NCBI GenBank assembly: GCA_001592805.2
Contig: CP051142.1
Location: forward strand, 806,001-870,000
Length of the DNA stretch: 64,000 nucleotides
Direction of reading: 5' to 3'
From: Peltaster fructicola
Lineage: Eukaryota; Ascomycota; Dothideomycetes
The notes under the pieces are model-generated. The model had not been told where the DNA came from, did not search any database, and was given only the letters and a program-made list of their open reading frames with translations. Positions 32,322 to 43,396 of the stretch are shown piece after piece; position 1 is the first letter of the stretch, and every line of letters starts with the position of its first letter. The translations under genes and the position numbers were made by a program.

Positions 32322-32830
32322 ACAGCCAACATTCTGAAACCGATCATGACGGATTCGATGACACGAATAGAATGACGATGACGACCATGAAACAAATGGG
32401 GCCGCTCTCACGTTGGGTAAAACCTCGAAGGCACAAGTGTATCGCTTGAGCGCAGCTTACGGGCTATACCTGGGCTCTCTGACATCTGACTAAAGAGTAG
32501 GTCATGCGTCCAATCATGTCTCGGAGATCAACGGCTAGCATGTGTTACAGCATGCACTGAGCACACTTGCGAAGGTCCTGGTCGCAGCTACTGTTAGGAG
32601 CTACAATCCAACACCTTCCTGTAGATGATGGTCTCGGCCCTTGAAGGAAAGGCACAGACATGGCAGTGTTGTCGACAGGTGTTATGACAACCGTTGTTGG
32701 CACCGAAACACTGATGGTGAAGTCTCAGCACTGTAGCAGCAGCCACCGCGCATATGCAACCAACGCTGGGTCTAAACTTCACTACTGATGGCACAGCAAA
32801 GTGCTGTTGGAACGCAATGGAGACCGATGG

Positions 32831-32838
32831 TATAAGTA
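32831..32838 (+). promoter_or_regulatory. TATA-like box of the secreted-protein gene
   Basis: TATAAGTA lies 63 nt upstream of the ATG of the secreted-protein gene. The match and spacing suit a TATA box, as is common for regulated fungal secreted-protein genes. Confidence 0.45.
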
Positions 32839-32893
32839 CTACATTGCCAGATGTCTTCTGCTCAATCAGACATTACACTACACAACAATCAAT

Positions 32894-33481
32894 ATGGCAA
32901 GATCAACAGGCCTTCTGGCCATTCTCTTCACACTTTTCGTCCACCTTATCCTCTTCGCCAGCCCAGCATCAGCTGCACCTGTCAACGACGAGATCACTGT
33001 TCTTGCGAAGCGAGACGAGGGCACGGCACATCCAGCCAATCCTGAAGTTGAGATCAGCGAAGGTTTCGCGCACCCGGCTGGAGAGTTCGAGGTTGATGGT
33101 GAGCTCGAGGACCAGCACTGGAAGCGAGGCAGCTATCAATCAGGCTGGTGTGGACTGCACTTCACGCAGTACCAGAAGCACCAGGGCCCAGGCAACGACA
33201 CTTCAAAGTACCGATTCGATGTCATCGTCAAGGACTCCAAGGGAGCTACAATCGGTGAGACCAAGGCCATGGTCGTCGGAGACCACAGTCGTGGCGGCGT
33301 CTACAGCGCTCTGCCAAAGGTTCTGATCGTCAAGCCTGGTAGCAAGGACAGAGACTCTGTCGGCTTCGCCTACGATGGCGCCCACTGGGACACTGGACGA
33401 CACAACCGCCGTCATTGGTGCAAAGTCGGTCGCTACGATGGTGGAGCTCGACAGGGTGATTGCGGCTTCACCTGTAACTAG
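32894..33481 (+). CDS. Small secreted cysteine protein with Kex2-type propeptide
   Basis: Intronless, 195 residues. The start at 32894 is chosen because it begins a classic signal peptide, MARSTGLLAILF followed by TLFVHLILFASPASA, with likely cleavage after residue 27. Dibasic Lys-Arg sites follow at 39-40 (VLAKR) and 77-78 (HWKR). They bracket an acidic 36-residue segment holding two HPA motifs (AHPANPEVEIS, AHPAGEFEV). The mature part (79-195) has four cysteines (86, 176, 190, 194), enough for two disulfides, with a beta-rich pattern (YRFDVIVKDSKGATIGETKA) and the end QGDCGFTCN. I do not assign a family; the size, Cys content and processing sites resemble fungal effector-like or defence-type secreted proteins. 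Confidence 0.85.
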   Translation: MARSTGLLAILFTLFVHLILFASPASAAPVNDEITVLAKRDEGTAHPANPEVEISEGFAHPAGEFEVDGELEDQHWKRGSYQSGWCGLHFTQYQKHQGPGNDTSKYRFDVIVKDSKGATIGETKAMVVGDHSRGGVYSALPKVLIVKPGSKDRDSVGFAYDGAHWDTGRHNRRHWCKVGRYDGGARQGDCGFTCN

Positions 33482-34006
33482 AAGCTGTGGGAAAACTTCA
33501 GCTGGAAATGTGATCATGAAGGATATAGCAGATGCTACGAGGAGTTAGCGAGGAGTTATGGTGCTGTGTGTGCTGCAGCTCAGGTCTGCAGCTGTTTAGT
33601 TTGTTCAATCATGTGAAATCCTCATGTGCCCTGTCTCATCTCTTTCCTTTCAGCATGCGTTGTTTGAGCTGAGCACGAAATTGACATGGCACAACCGACG
33701 AAGATGCTTACGAGTGGATGTATAGCATAAGGTACGGGCCTTGTATGTGACTGTATCTTGAGAAGAGAATAGATGTCGCTATGCATACTTGTTGCCGCCA
33801 TCAAAATTTGCTCTGGTCATTAGCGACCACTGTTTGTATGGCACTTCTGCGTTGCTGTCGTTCGTGCCTATATACAGCTCGATCATGACTGCTTACTTGC
33901 TCAGTGCTTGGCAAATTACCGAAACGTCGATTCGTGCAACGTGTCGCTAGGCTTCATAGCCAAGTCATGGGTCAATCGTCGCTGCGAAGGATAACCTGTC
34001 GATCGC
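33482..34006. other. Convergent 3' flanks, nothing else seen
   Basis: 525 nt between the ends of the secreted-protein and peptidase genes. Only a 60-codon frame occurs, without features. Confidence 0.45.
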
Positions 34007-35453
34007 CTAGTCGAAGACATCCTCCTTCAGCTTGAAGAGAGCGCCAACTACCTCCTCCATCTTGGCACGTACGGCATTGTGCAGCATGACGTTCGTCCGA
34101 TACACCTTGCAGCCCTTGATAGCTTTCGCAGTTTCCATTGCAAAGCCCTGGTCGACGTACATATCGTCATCGTAGGACGCAGCGTAGACTGGAATTGTGT
34201 TCCTCGACAACTGCTCAGTGTCGAAGAGTGGAGGCCAGTCCTTGTCCTCAGCAATGCTGTTCGCAACATCAGTGACTTTTCTAAGCTCAGTGTAGTCGTT
34301 GAACATCGATGGAAAGATCATTTCTCCGGTGAAGTAGATAGGACGCTCCGACTGCTGATGCGCAAAGACTGGGTACTCTGCTCGGACCCGATCAGCAGAC
34401 CATGCCGGTGCACTGCCCTCGCAATAGATCGGTTCGTGAAGTATGCTGTAGATGAGGGCGTCGTCGAAGCTGGTGTTGCTATCGATCTCGCTGAGCGACT
34501 TCCTGGTCAGGTGGCCGAAGGCCTCGATGTCGTTGTTGGCACGGAGGACGATGTCGTGGATTGTGTCAAGACCACCGTGATAACCAAGAAGAAGCCCAAG
34601 CTGCTGGAAGCGATTGCGTGTGAGTGAGCCCTCTGATGGCAGTTTGATCTTGCCGTCTCCAAAGCGGCCGAGATAGTTCATGATGGTCTTGACTCGTTGT
34701 ACATCTTCTGGGAACTTGAGATAGTATGCTTCATTGCGCTCAATCACCTTCTTGTACAATCTCCGATAGACCTCGTCGGGTTGCTTGACCAATGGCTGCA
34801 ATCCACCAAATAAGAATGCTTCTCGTAGTCCTTCTGGGAAGAAGGACAGGTAGGAGATACAACAGAATCCGCCGAAGCTCTGGCCGAATATGGACCACTT
34901 CTTGTCGAGGTCGGTCATCTGATCTGCAAGCAGTGCTTGCCGTATCGCTTCGCAGTCTCTCACGATGTTGTCAGCACGAAACAGCTTGAGGTATCGGTGC
35001 TGAACGTTGTTGTCGCCGCGCATCTGCAAAGTGCTTGCTGTGATCGGTGTGCTCAACCCAGTACCTCTCTGGTCAAGGAACAGCATCTGATAGCCCTTGT
35101 TGATGATGGTCTCAGTCCAAGCGTAGTTCTGCGGTGCCCTGCACTCCTGGCCGGGCCCACCTTGTAGGTATAACATCCATGGTAGATATTCGGTGGCCTT
35201 TGCTTCGTTGGGATACACCTCGTTGCGTCGAGCACTGCGGGCGAAGAGTCGTAAAGAGCCCGAGCTGGGATTGTTGTAGTCCTTGGGGACTTCGAAGATG
35301 TGTTCAGTAATTCTGAGCTTGCCTGTAAGGAATGAGGAGAAGTCTCGACATGACAACGACTCAGATCTTACCCGCAACTTGATACGAGCTTCTGCCAACG
35401 ATCTTTGCTGGTGCGATCTTGCTCATTCTGGCAATGTGAGATGGCAGAGACAT
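34007..35453 (-). CDS. Proline iminopeptidase-like serine peptidase (family S33)
   Basis: Alpha/beta-hydrolase peptidase that removes N-terminal proline or acts on small peptides. A 49-nt intron (35323-35371) joins a first exon beginning MSLPSHIARMSKIAPAKIVG to the body, giving 465 residues; reading through the intron leaves no ATG. S33 hallmarks are present: oxyanion motif LYLQGGPGQE, LDQRGTGLSTP, the nucleophile elbow FGQSFGGFC, the acid in YAASYDDDMYVD, and the catalytic His in NVMLHNAVRAK. No secretion signal is evident, so a cytosolic enzyme is likely. A 52-bp tandem repeat lies just upstream of the ATG. Confidence 0.93.
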
Positions 35454-35930
35454 GTTGAAGTGATGGCTGAGGTGACCTTGGCTGTGCGTCTTGAAGCTGG
35501 AGGATTTCGAAGCTGGTTCGCAGGACGCCTTGACTATGCGTTGCCGACTTGGTAGAGTTGAGGCTGGTCCGTAGGACGCCTTGATTGTGCGTTGTCAAGC
35601 TGGTGGAGTTTGAGGCTGGTCCGCAGGATGCCTTCACGAGTTTCGACCGAGATGCCGATCGTCGACTTGTCAGTCTTGCGCTCTCAATCTATACTGTACG
35701 AAGTCATCGAAACCGCAATCATGGTTGGTAAGCTTCCAGTCATAATATGAGACTTGATCTGTGTAGTGGCAGGATAGATTGTCTTACTACTGTCGGATAC
35801 TGCTCGACGTTGGAACAGGCTCACAAACGCCAAGCCGCTACGATACCTTGCATGCATGGTAATCAGACATCATGGCGATGTGCATAGCAGAGCATTCTGA
35901 ACGATCGTCACGTTCAGGTATCGACGAGAC
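35454..35930. other. Divergent promoter region of the peptidase and kelch genes
   Basis: 477 nt between ATGs. The peptidase-proximal third is occupied by the tandem repeat described separately. The rest shows nothing I can name. Confidence 0.5.
35476..35631. repeat. Three-unit tandem repeat, period 51-52 bp
   Basis: Units start with CCTTG at 35476, 35528 and 35579, and a partial fourth starts at 35631. Each carries tgcgt(c/t) near its start and then g(a/g)(a/g)GCTGGT(T/C)CG(C/T)AGGA(C/T)G at its end. Units 2 and 3 are most alike; unit 1 is more diverged. The repeat lies 23-178 nt upstream of the peptidase ATG, in its promoter or 5' leader. Confidence 0.8.
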
Positions 35931-37945
35931 ATGGTGAAGGACAACAAGAAGAAGAAGGAAGCCAAAAAGGCACGAGTAGCACAGAAACAGGAGAAGAAAG
36001 CAACACAGAAGGAAAAAGCTGAAAAGCCCAAGGACGCCGATGACAGTGATGCAGACGACGCAGACCTCGACGCCATCCTCGCCGAGTACCAAAAGCAACA
36101 GGAGCAGTTCTTGAAGGTCACCGAGACGACATGTGAACCACCATCGCGCCGGGCATCTGCAACGATAGCAGCATCGCCGAGCAACAGCAGCGAGCTGTTC
36201 CTGTTTGGTGGCGAGTACTTCAATGGCGCTCTGGCGTCCTTCTACAACGACCTTTATGTGTACAAGATCAACACAGATGTCTGGCGGAAGGTCACATCAC
36301 CCAATACTCCACTGCCTCGGAGTGGCCACGCTATGTGTCAAGGTGGAAACAATGGCCAGCTCTACGTCTTTGGCGGAGAGTTCTCAAGTCCTAAGCAGGG
36401 CACCTTCTATCACTACAACGACTTCTGGTGTTTAGATCCCAGCACACGAGAGTGGACCAAGCTCGAGGGCAAAGGAGGACCGCCTGCGAGAAGCGGCCAC
36501 CGAATGACATACTTCAAGAACTATATCGTTCTTTTGGCGGCTTTCAAGACACCAGCCAAACCACAAAATACCTGCAGGACATCTGGCTCTACGATACACA
36601 GCGATTCGTCTGGTATGCCCCTGTCTTGCCACCAGCCAGCCAGAAGCCAGATGCTCGTTCATCCTTCTCTTTCCTTCCGCACGAAGCTGGAGCAGTGCTC
36701 TTTGGTGGCTATTCACGAGTGAAGGCTGCTACTACGACTAGTCGCACGACCAAAGGTGGCAAACAGGCTCCAGCATCATCGCGGGTTCTGATGAAGCCTT
36801 TAGTCCACCAAGACACGTGGATTCTTCGGATAACGCCACCAGCGTCAGACGCACCCGCCAACGCACCACCGACCGTCAGATGGGAGCGTCGGAAGAAGCC
36901 GGTCAACTCTCCAAATCCTTCTCGAGCAGGTGCCACGATGACCCACCATAAAGGTCGAGGCATCATGTTCGGTGGTGTGCACGATGTCGAGGAGAGCGAG
37001 GAGGGTATTGATAGCGAGTTCTTCAACCAGCTCTTTGCATGGAACATAGACCGCAACCGCTTCTTCAGCCTCGGACTTAGACGGCCGCGTACGTCAGGCA
37101 AGAAAGCAGCCAACGCAAATGAGCAGCAACGCAGCAGGCGGGATCGAGCAAGAGCCGATGAGGAAGAGCTGCTGCGCAACCTTGCACTGATCGAGAAGGG
37201 CGCCGATGGTGACACTGCGATGCCCGATGTACCGCTACAGGCACCCAGTGATGATGAGGATGAGCCTGCCAAGGTCGAGAAGCCAGTATCCTGGGAGTTT
37301 CCGCAATCACGATTCAACGCTCAGTTGACTGTGCAGGGCGATACGCTCTACATATACGGCGGCACGTACGAGAACGGCGACCGCGAGTTCACCTTCGACG
37401 AGCTGTGGTCGATTGACCTTGGCAAGCTAGACGGCGTGCGAGAAGTGTTCAGGCGGGAGATCGAAGACTGGAGCGGAAGCCAGAGTGAGGATAGCGAGGA
37501 TGATGAAGATGACGAGGACGCTAGCGATAGTGACGAGGAGATGGATGAGCATCCGGAGCCAAGCACACCCACAGTGGAGGCGCCTATCGTCGTCAGCAGT
37601 AAGGACGAGGTGCCAGAGGTTGAGATTGAGGATGAAGAAGACAACAAGCCTGTGGACTCGAGACCACAACCAAGGACTTTCGAGACACTGCGAGAGTTCT
37701 TCGCACGAACTTCGAACACCTGGCAGGATACCATTCTTGAGGCAATGAAATACGAACGCAACGTCGACCATCAGTCAGTCAAGGAGATAAGAAAGAGAGC
37801 ATTTGACGCTGCTGAGCAAAAGTGGTGGGATATGCGTGAGGAGATACAAGCATTGGAAGATGAGCAGGAAGCTGCTGGTATTTCTGAAGTGGTCAACCTC
37901 GCAGACCGAGCGGCCAACAGTGGCAGTACTGGAAAGAGGCGATAG
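35931..37945 (+). CDS. KEL3: Kelch-repeat protein (Kel3/KLHDC4-like), one apparent frameshift
   Basis: Cytosolic six-bladed kelch propeller protein with a C-terminal DUF4110 domain. The N-terminus is a Lys-rich helix (MVKDNKKKKEAKKARVAQKQ). Kelch blades follow: LFLFGGEYFNGALASFYNDL, GQLYVFGGEFSS and GHRMTYFKNYIVL. The next blade, FGGFQDTSQTTKYLQDIWLY, is in the -1 frame. The two frames meet at TTTT (36532-36535). One extra T gives exactly the expected VLFGGFQ and a 671-residue protein, and no GT-AG pair fits. The second half includes acidic low-complexity sequence (residues about 510-570) and the DUF4110 end with WQDTILEAMKYERNVDHQSV. Yeast Kel3 has the same layout; its biochemical role is unclear. 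Confidence 0.9.
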
Positions 37946-37951
37946 TCCTGT

Positions 37952-40159
37952 CTAGCTGTCCAGGAGCTGATTTAGCCAGCTGAGCTGGATGACTGAAACA
38001 ACCCTGGCGTACGCTTTGTTGGTGAAGACAAATTCGTTGTATAGGATTGCTTCCACTTTCTTGCCAAACAGGAAGCTGCTAGGATGTATCGCGACGACCT
38101 GATTGCCGATGAGTGTCTTGTAGCTGCCATCTGGACACAAGCGTGCAACATTGTTGGGAAATGCTCCTCGGAGGAAGCACTTCAGCACAGCAATGCCATG
38201 CTCTTCGTCGATAGCATGCTGTTCGGCCTCGATATCCTCGGTCTTGATCAGCTTTGCTTGGAGACATTGCGCCCGCAGCTGCTTCCGTACGTCCATGACA
38301 CTTTGCATGGCGCGATGGCTGACGAAGAACTTCTCGGACCATTTCTTGCGATCTGTTTGCTCAGCAGCATAACCTCGGACTGCTGCAAGAAGCGTTAGGT
38401 GATCTCCCTGACGACGAAATAGCTGTAGTCTTGCTTCTTGAGCCTCTTCACGCTTGTCCTCGGTCTCCACATGCAAGAAGACGTTCTCAACACTGAGACA
38501 GGCCACGATATCGATCACATCGAGCACGCAATTAAAGTCAGCCTTTGCAGCTTCTATCAGCACTCGTCCGAGTGTAGGTGAGAGAGGTAGCCGTGCGATT
38601 TGTTTGCCCATGCTTGTAATCTTGCCATCGTCCTGGATGGCATTGAGTTGGAGTAGTTGTAAAAGGGCCTTCTCGATCGCCTCAGTCGGCGGCGATGTAA
38701 GAAGCGGAAATGACATGACATCTTGCACTCCTCTGGCCTTCATCTTGAGCATGCTCTCGCTGAGGTCGCATCGCAGAATCTCTGGCTTAGTCTCGAAATC
38801 AAGCCCGCTGTATGCTGATTCGGTGTATAGTCTGTAGCACTGTCCAGGTGCCTCACGACCGGCTCGACCTTTGCGCTGATCTGCAGAAGACTTGGAAATG
38901 GACTTGACAAGCAAAGAGTCAAGTGCTAGTCGATTTCGATACTGTTTGATCTTGGCCTTGCCAGTGTCTATGACATAACGCACTCCAGGCACTGTGACAG
39001 ATGTCTCGGCGATATTGGTTGAGAGGATGATCTTTCGTGTTCGTGCGGGTGCTGGCTGGAAGATCCGTTGTTGTACGTCCTGCGATAGTGCTGCGAAGAG
39101 TGGTAGTACAACCACTTTCGGCACCTCCTTAGGCAACTGCTCTGCGTACTCCTCCACAAGCTTCTGTAACGTCTGTATCACTTCCTGTCCTGTCAAGAAG
39201 ACAAGTATGTCGCCCGGTAGTGGCTCTTTTGTATGTATCGAGAAGATGCGTTCCAGGGCCGTCTGAACAAGATCGTCGGAAGCCCTGTCGAGGTAATGCA
39301 GCTTGACGGGAAATTGGCGACCTTCCACATGCACTTTGATCACGCGGTCAAGCGCAGCAGTCGGCATTAGCGTTCCATGCTTGTGAGTGTCTTCTGCCAC
39401 TGCGTTATCTGCACGCTTGAAGAAGTTTGTTATGCTGTCAATGTCAGCAGTAGCACTCATGACGACAAGCTTGAGAGGTGTCTTTCGCGCCTTGCTTGTG
39501 AGCAGTGACTTGAGGAAGCCAAGTAACAGATCCACATTGACACTACGTTCGTGTACTTCGTCGACTATGATGCAGCTGTACGCTGGCAAGGTAGCGTCAC
39601 GAAGCATCTCCTGCAGTAGCATACCTTCTGTCAGGTACTTGATACGAGTCGACGGCGACACACTCTCGTCGAATCGCACGCTATAGCCGACTCTGCTCGC
39701 AGGACTAGATGAGCCTAGAGGTGAGCCCATTTCTTCTGCCACACGCCTGGCAAGACTGATGGCTGCTACTCGCCGTGGCTGGGTGACAGCAATGCACTTC
39801 GTGCACCACTTCGACTCGAGCAGAAACTGAGGGATCTGTGTCGATTTACCAGATCCAGTCTCTCCGGACAACACGAGCACATCATGCTGCTCTAGCGCAT
39901 GTTGAATGTCTGCTTTTCTGCTCCAGATCGGCAGGCGCTGGCGGTTGACCAGCAATTTCTGCTTCTTATGCTGCAAAGAGTCATGTCGTGGCTCGGCTTC
40001 TGCATGTTTGCGCTTCATCGCAGTGTGTAGTTGAAGATGATCGAGGACAAAATTTTCCGAGGACGCGTTCGTTGACGCGCTCTTGGCGTCGCGCGCGACC
40101 AAAATCGTGGCTGATGATGTCGTAGAACTCGAGGCTGCTAAGTCGATCGTCCATGACAC
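37952..40159 (-). CDS. DHR2: DEAH-box RNA helicase, Dhr2/DHX33 type
   Basis: RNA helicase of the DEAH family, closest in layout to Dhr2 (nucleolar, 18S rRNA maturation) and DHX33. 735 residues from the first ATG. An ATG at 40018 beginning MKRKHAEAEPRHDSLQHKKQ may be the true start (688 residues), because the upstream 47 residues are Ser/Thr/Ala-rich and featureless. Motifs: I LSGETGSGKSTQIPQFLL, Ia TQPRRVAAISLARRVA, II IIVDEVHERS (Val where DEAH is usual), III VMSATADIDS, V STNIAETSVTVPGVRYVIDTG, VI SADQRKGRAGREAPG. The HA2/OB-fold end (AFPNNVARLCPDGSYKTL, IHPSSFLF) is complete. It ends 6 nt from the kelch gene stop. Confidence 0.92.
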   Translation of the reverse strand: MSWTIDLAASSSTTSSATILVARDAKSASTNASSENFVLDHLQLHTAMKRKHAEAEPRHDSLQHKKQKLLVNRQRLPIWSRKADIQHALEQHDVLVLSGETGSGKSTQIPQFLLESKWCTKCIAVTQPRRVAAISLARRVAEEMGSPLGSSSPASRVGYSVRFDESVSPSTRIKYLTEGMLLQEMLRDATLPAYSCIIVDEVHERSVNVDLLLGFLKSLLTSKARKTPLKLVVMSATADIDSITNFFKRADNAVAEDTHKHGTLMPTAALDRVIKVHVEGRQFPVKLHYLDRASDDLVQTALERIFSIHTKEPLPGDILVFLTGQEVIQTLQKLVEEYAEQLPKEVPKVVVLPLFAALSQDVQQRIFQPAPARTRKIILSTNIAETSVTVPGVRYVIDTGKAKIKQYRNRLALDSLLVKSISKSSADQRKGRAGREAPGQCYRLYTESAYSGLDFETKPEILRCDLSESMLKMKARGVQDVMSFPLLTSPPTEAIEKALLQLLQLNAIQDDGKITSMGKQIARLPLSPTLGRVLIEAAKADFNCVLDVIDIVACLSVENVFLHVETEDKREEAQEARLQLFRRQGDHLTLLAAVRGYAAEQTDRKKWSEKFFVSHRAMQSVMDVRKQLRAQCLQAKLIKTEDIEAEQHAIDEEHGIAVLKCFLRGAFPNNVARLCPDGSYKTLIGNQVVAIHPSSFLFGKKVEAILYNEFVFTNKAYARVVSVIQLSWLNQLLDS

Positions 40160-40264
40160 ATCCTTGATCTTCAGTCACTCGCTACATGCTTTGAACACTC
40201 TTTCGCTCACGCTGTGGTCTTTGTGCATAGGCATTGAGTTGCGACGAATTTGCGCTCTCACAGC

Positions 40265-41895
40265 ATGAGTGTCCACACACCCACTGCACTGAAACGATGG
40301 AGCTGCTCCAATAGCCAGCTACCACCAGTCAAGCAGATCAAACGCATACATATCTATGACTTTGACAACACACGTATGTCTGCTGAACAGTGGTCACTCA
40401 GGAAGCGGCTCGCGCAGGCTCGAATGCTAACACAACAACAGTCTTTCTCTCACCACTACCGAACAAGCAGCTCTGGAACACAACCACTTTCGGTGCATTG
40501 CAGGCGCAGGAATATCTTCACGATGGAGGCTGGTGGCACAACCAAGCATTCTCGCTGCCACAGGAGGGCATCGAAAAGGAGGAGCCAAGAGCATGGGAGG
40601 GAGCATGGAATGAGCACATCGTTGATCTGGCGCGCATCACATCCGAGGACACAGAGGCACTGAGTGTGCTTCTCACAGGAAGAGGTGAGAAGAACTTTTC
40701 AGAGCTACTTCAGCGCATCTTCAAGGCGAAGGGCCTGCGATTCGACATTGTTGCACTCAAGCCTGCAGTTTCGCCCACCGGAAAGGTCTTCGACAATACT
40801 CTGCAGTTCAAGACGACGCTGCTCAGAGATATCGTCTACACCTACACGGATGCAGAAGAGCTGCGGATGTACGAGGATCGACCGAAGCACACCAAGGCAT
40901 TCCGCGACTTCTTTGAAGAGCTCAACGGAGAGCTCATCGCCAGCAGAAGTGACGGACCAGTCAATGCGCCACGCAAGCCAATCGATGCTGAGGTCATACA
41001 GGTTGCAGAAGTGGAAAGCTATATGGATCCTGTCAAGGAAGTTGCCGAAATCCAAAGCATGATCAACAGTCACAACAAGGCCATCGTAGATGGCATGCAC
41101 CGAGGCATACCGTATAAGATCAAACGATCCGTCTTCTATACCGGCTACCTGATTTCGGCAGCAGACAGCGATCGTCTCAAGAAGCTGGTACGATTGCCAG
41201 CGAGGCAGACGGACCAGGATGTGAAATGGCTTGCTAACAACATCTTGATCACACCTCGACCGGCGACACAGCAAATCATGGACAAAGTTGGTGGCATTGG
41301 CGCAACGACGCGCTGGAAGGTCACAGGTCTTGGTAGCCTCGATCAACGGATATGGGCTGCTCGTGTAGCTCCAACTGATCCAAACACCAAGATCTACACC
41401 GAGAACAGCACACCATATGTTGTGCTTGCTACACGACGACAGACCAAACCCATTGATGCATCGCGGATACACAACTGGCAGAACATAGCAGCCGGACAGT
41501 CCTTTGAGTTCGACACCACAGTCGGCGAAAAGGTACTCCTACGCATCGACGAAGAGCGTGCGAATGAGGATGACTACGAAGCAAGCTTCGCCAACACGCG
41601 CAATGGCAAACGTACTCGAGATGAGGACTTCCCAGCTTTAGGCTCGCAGCGACAGCCGAGACACAATGGTCGAACGCAGCAGAAGACTCACGCTGGGAAT
41701 CAATCAGCGTGGTCTGCGAATCGAGGCATTGGCGCTGCTGCGCAGAGAGGTGGTCGCGGTGGTCAGCACAGTGGTCGAGGCAATCGCCGTGGTAACGATC
41801 GTGGCGGCGGCAATAGAGGAAGAGGTCGAGGAGCTTATCGCAGTCTTGATGCGAACGCTGGCCAGAGCTATAATGTCTCCAGCATGGAGTACTGA
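40265..41895 (+). CDS. HAD-domain 'Swiss Army Knife RNA repair'-like protein with RGG tail
   Basis: Predicted HAD phosphatase of the SAK RNA-repair-like family. Intron 40374-40441 splits the HAD nucleophile motif, so that RIHIYDFDNT joins LFLSPLPNKQLW; total 520 residues. Motif I DFDNT, motif II LLTGRGEKN and an acidic YEDRPKH loop near residue 190 fit the HAD fold. A C-terminal segment of about 80 residues is Arg/Gly-rich (RGGRGGQHSGRGNRRG, RGRGRGAYR), typical of RNA-binding RGG boxes. The RNA-repair role of this family was proposed from domain context and is not proven. The upstream helicase is divergent and shares the promoter. Confidence 0.85.
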
Positions 41896-42494
41896 GGAGA
41901 TGTCAACGTCACACTTCGCGACTCATCAACAAAGAGGTCGACAGCATACGTCGCATAAGATCGAAGGGACTCGTCAGCAGCGCATATCGTATTTGGCGGC
42001 AGCATACGCACGAACAATGTATTCTATGTAAAATATTCAGTCACATCATCGCATCGAGCAGCGCGCCGGGACCCTGGTCACATGTGAGATGCTTGGCGCT
42101 CCGCGTCATTGTTGACAAGCGCTGGTTGCTTGGGGCAACGCCGACTTCTGGAGGCTGGTAGTCCTGCCACCCAGCGATCATCCCAACCTCAATGATTTCG
42201 CAGCACGGTGATGAGCAGATGACAACTGGTTGATGCAATTATGGTGTTTCTTCTCCAGAGCTAAGCATCTCTTCTATCATTGCAATCAATACATCTGACC
42301 ATTGAGCACAAGACACCACGACGACCTCTACAGCCAAACGATCGTTACCAGAATCGACTAAAACATTCCTCGAGGCCATCGTCGGTAGCAAAGACATTCC
42401 ACGAACGAACACTCCCGTCCTCGAAGGGCGGGAGCCGATGCCATACATACACACACCACAATACATTCCAGACAGTTGGTAGACCGTTTCTACC
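41896..42494. other. Spacer upstream of FIG1, nothing seen
   Basis: 599 nt between two plus-strand genes. Frames on both strands are under 100 codons with no recognisable content. Confidence 0.45.
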
Positions 42495-43396
42495 ATGCCG
42501 ACCGTACGGTTTGCAGTCGGCATCCAGAGATTGATACCCTTCCTGGGCTATCACCATGTGCTCATGATATTGATTGCACTTGCGATTATCCTGTTATGTA
42601 GGTAGACTGCGGCACTACGACGACACCAGCTAACGATGTGACAGCTCTACTCCTGGCAGGATGTTCGTCCTCATCGCCACTCATCCCGACCATATACCTC
42701 ATCACAATGTACTACTCGATGTACACGCCGACGTACGATCCAGCACAAGTAGATCCAGGTGTCACAGCAGCAATAGCGAACATTGTTGGACAAGCACAGC
42801 TTGAAGTACGAGTTGGATACTTCGGTCTCTGCGTCAATTCAGCAGGCTCGTTCTTATGCTCGAATAATGCGACAGCACTGGCGCAGCAATTGAGCGTCGA
42901 CAAGGATCCACTGAATCTGATATGGATCGCATCACGATTCAAGGACGCAGTAGTCTTCCCATATTTACTGTGAGTACAAGCACTACCATGGCGAGATCAG
43001 CACTAACGAAACAATAGGATTGTTGCCATCATTCTCGCATTCATTACATTCCTGCTACTAGCGACATTCCCAGGCTGGCACGAAGAGAGGGATGCACGAA
43101 CAGGAAGTGACATCGACATCAAGCCATTCCCATCACGACCAGTGTCACAAGTGGCACTCGCCATGATCTTCATAAGCTCGATTTTCGTGCTGGTGAGCGT
43201 GCTATGGCAACACACGGCGTCAGTGGCAGCCGCTCAGGTGGCACAAGACTTTGGCAATGGCAGTGTGGCGAGTGGTGTTGGAACGTCAGCAATGGTGCTC
43301 GGCTGGTTCTCGCTGGCACTGCTGATAGTCGTTACTATCGGACTGCTGGTCATGATTTTGAGCATACAACTGCTTGACAAGTTGACGGATGATTGA
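42495..43396 (+). CDS. FIG1: Fig1-domain Ca2+ regulator and membrane fusion protein
   Basis: Four-helix membrane protein of the Fig1/claudin-like family, needed in yeast mating for Ca2+ influx and cell fusion. Introns 42598-42644 and 42970-43017 give 268 residues. TM1 is VLMILIALAIILLS, directly followed by the family motif LAGCSSSSPLIPTIYL. The extracellular loop has the signature VRVGYFGLCV and two more cysteines around LCSNN. TM2 (IVAIILAFITFLLLATFPGW), TM3 (VALAMIFISSIFVLVSVLWQ) and TM4 (LALLIVVTIGLLVMILSI) follow. Fungal homologues act in hyphal fusion and sexual development. It is convergent with the Argonaute gene. Confidence 0.93.

Larger units (their letters stand above)
32119..32893. 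other. Divergent promoter region between the ankyrin and secreted-protein genes
   Basis: 775 nt. It contains a 14-bp perfect inverted repeat and a TATA-like box, both listed separately. No further gene was seen. Confidence 0.45.

Noticed and set aside
36532-36535. Programmed -1 ribosomal frameshifting in the kelch gene
   Set aside because: The site lacks a classic slippery heptamer and I cannot see a following pseudoknot. A missing base is simpler. It is kept only as a minor alternative in the combined finding.
36521-36555. Very short intron in the kelch gene
   Set aside because: The only GT...AG pair at the frame change is about 21 nt, too short for splicing, and would remove conserved blade residues.
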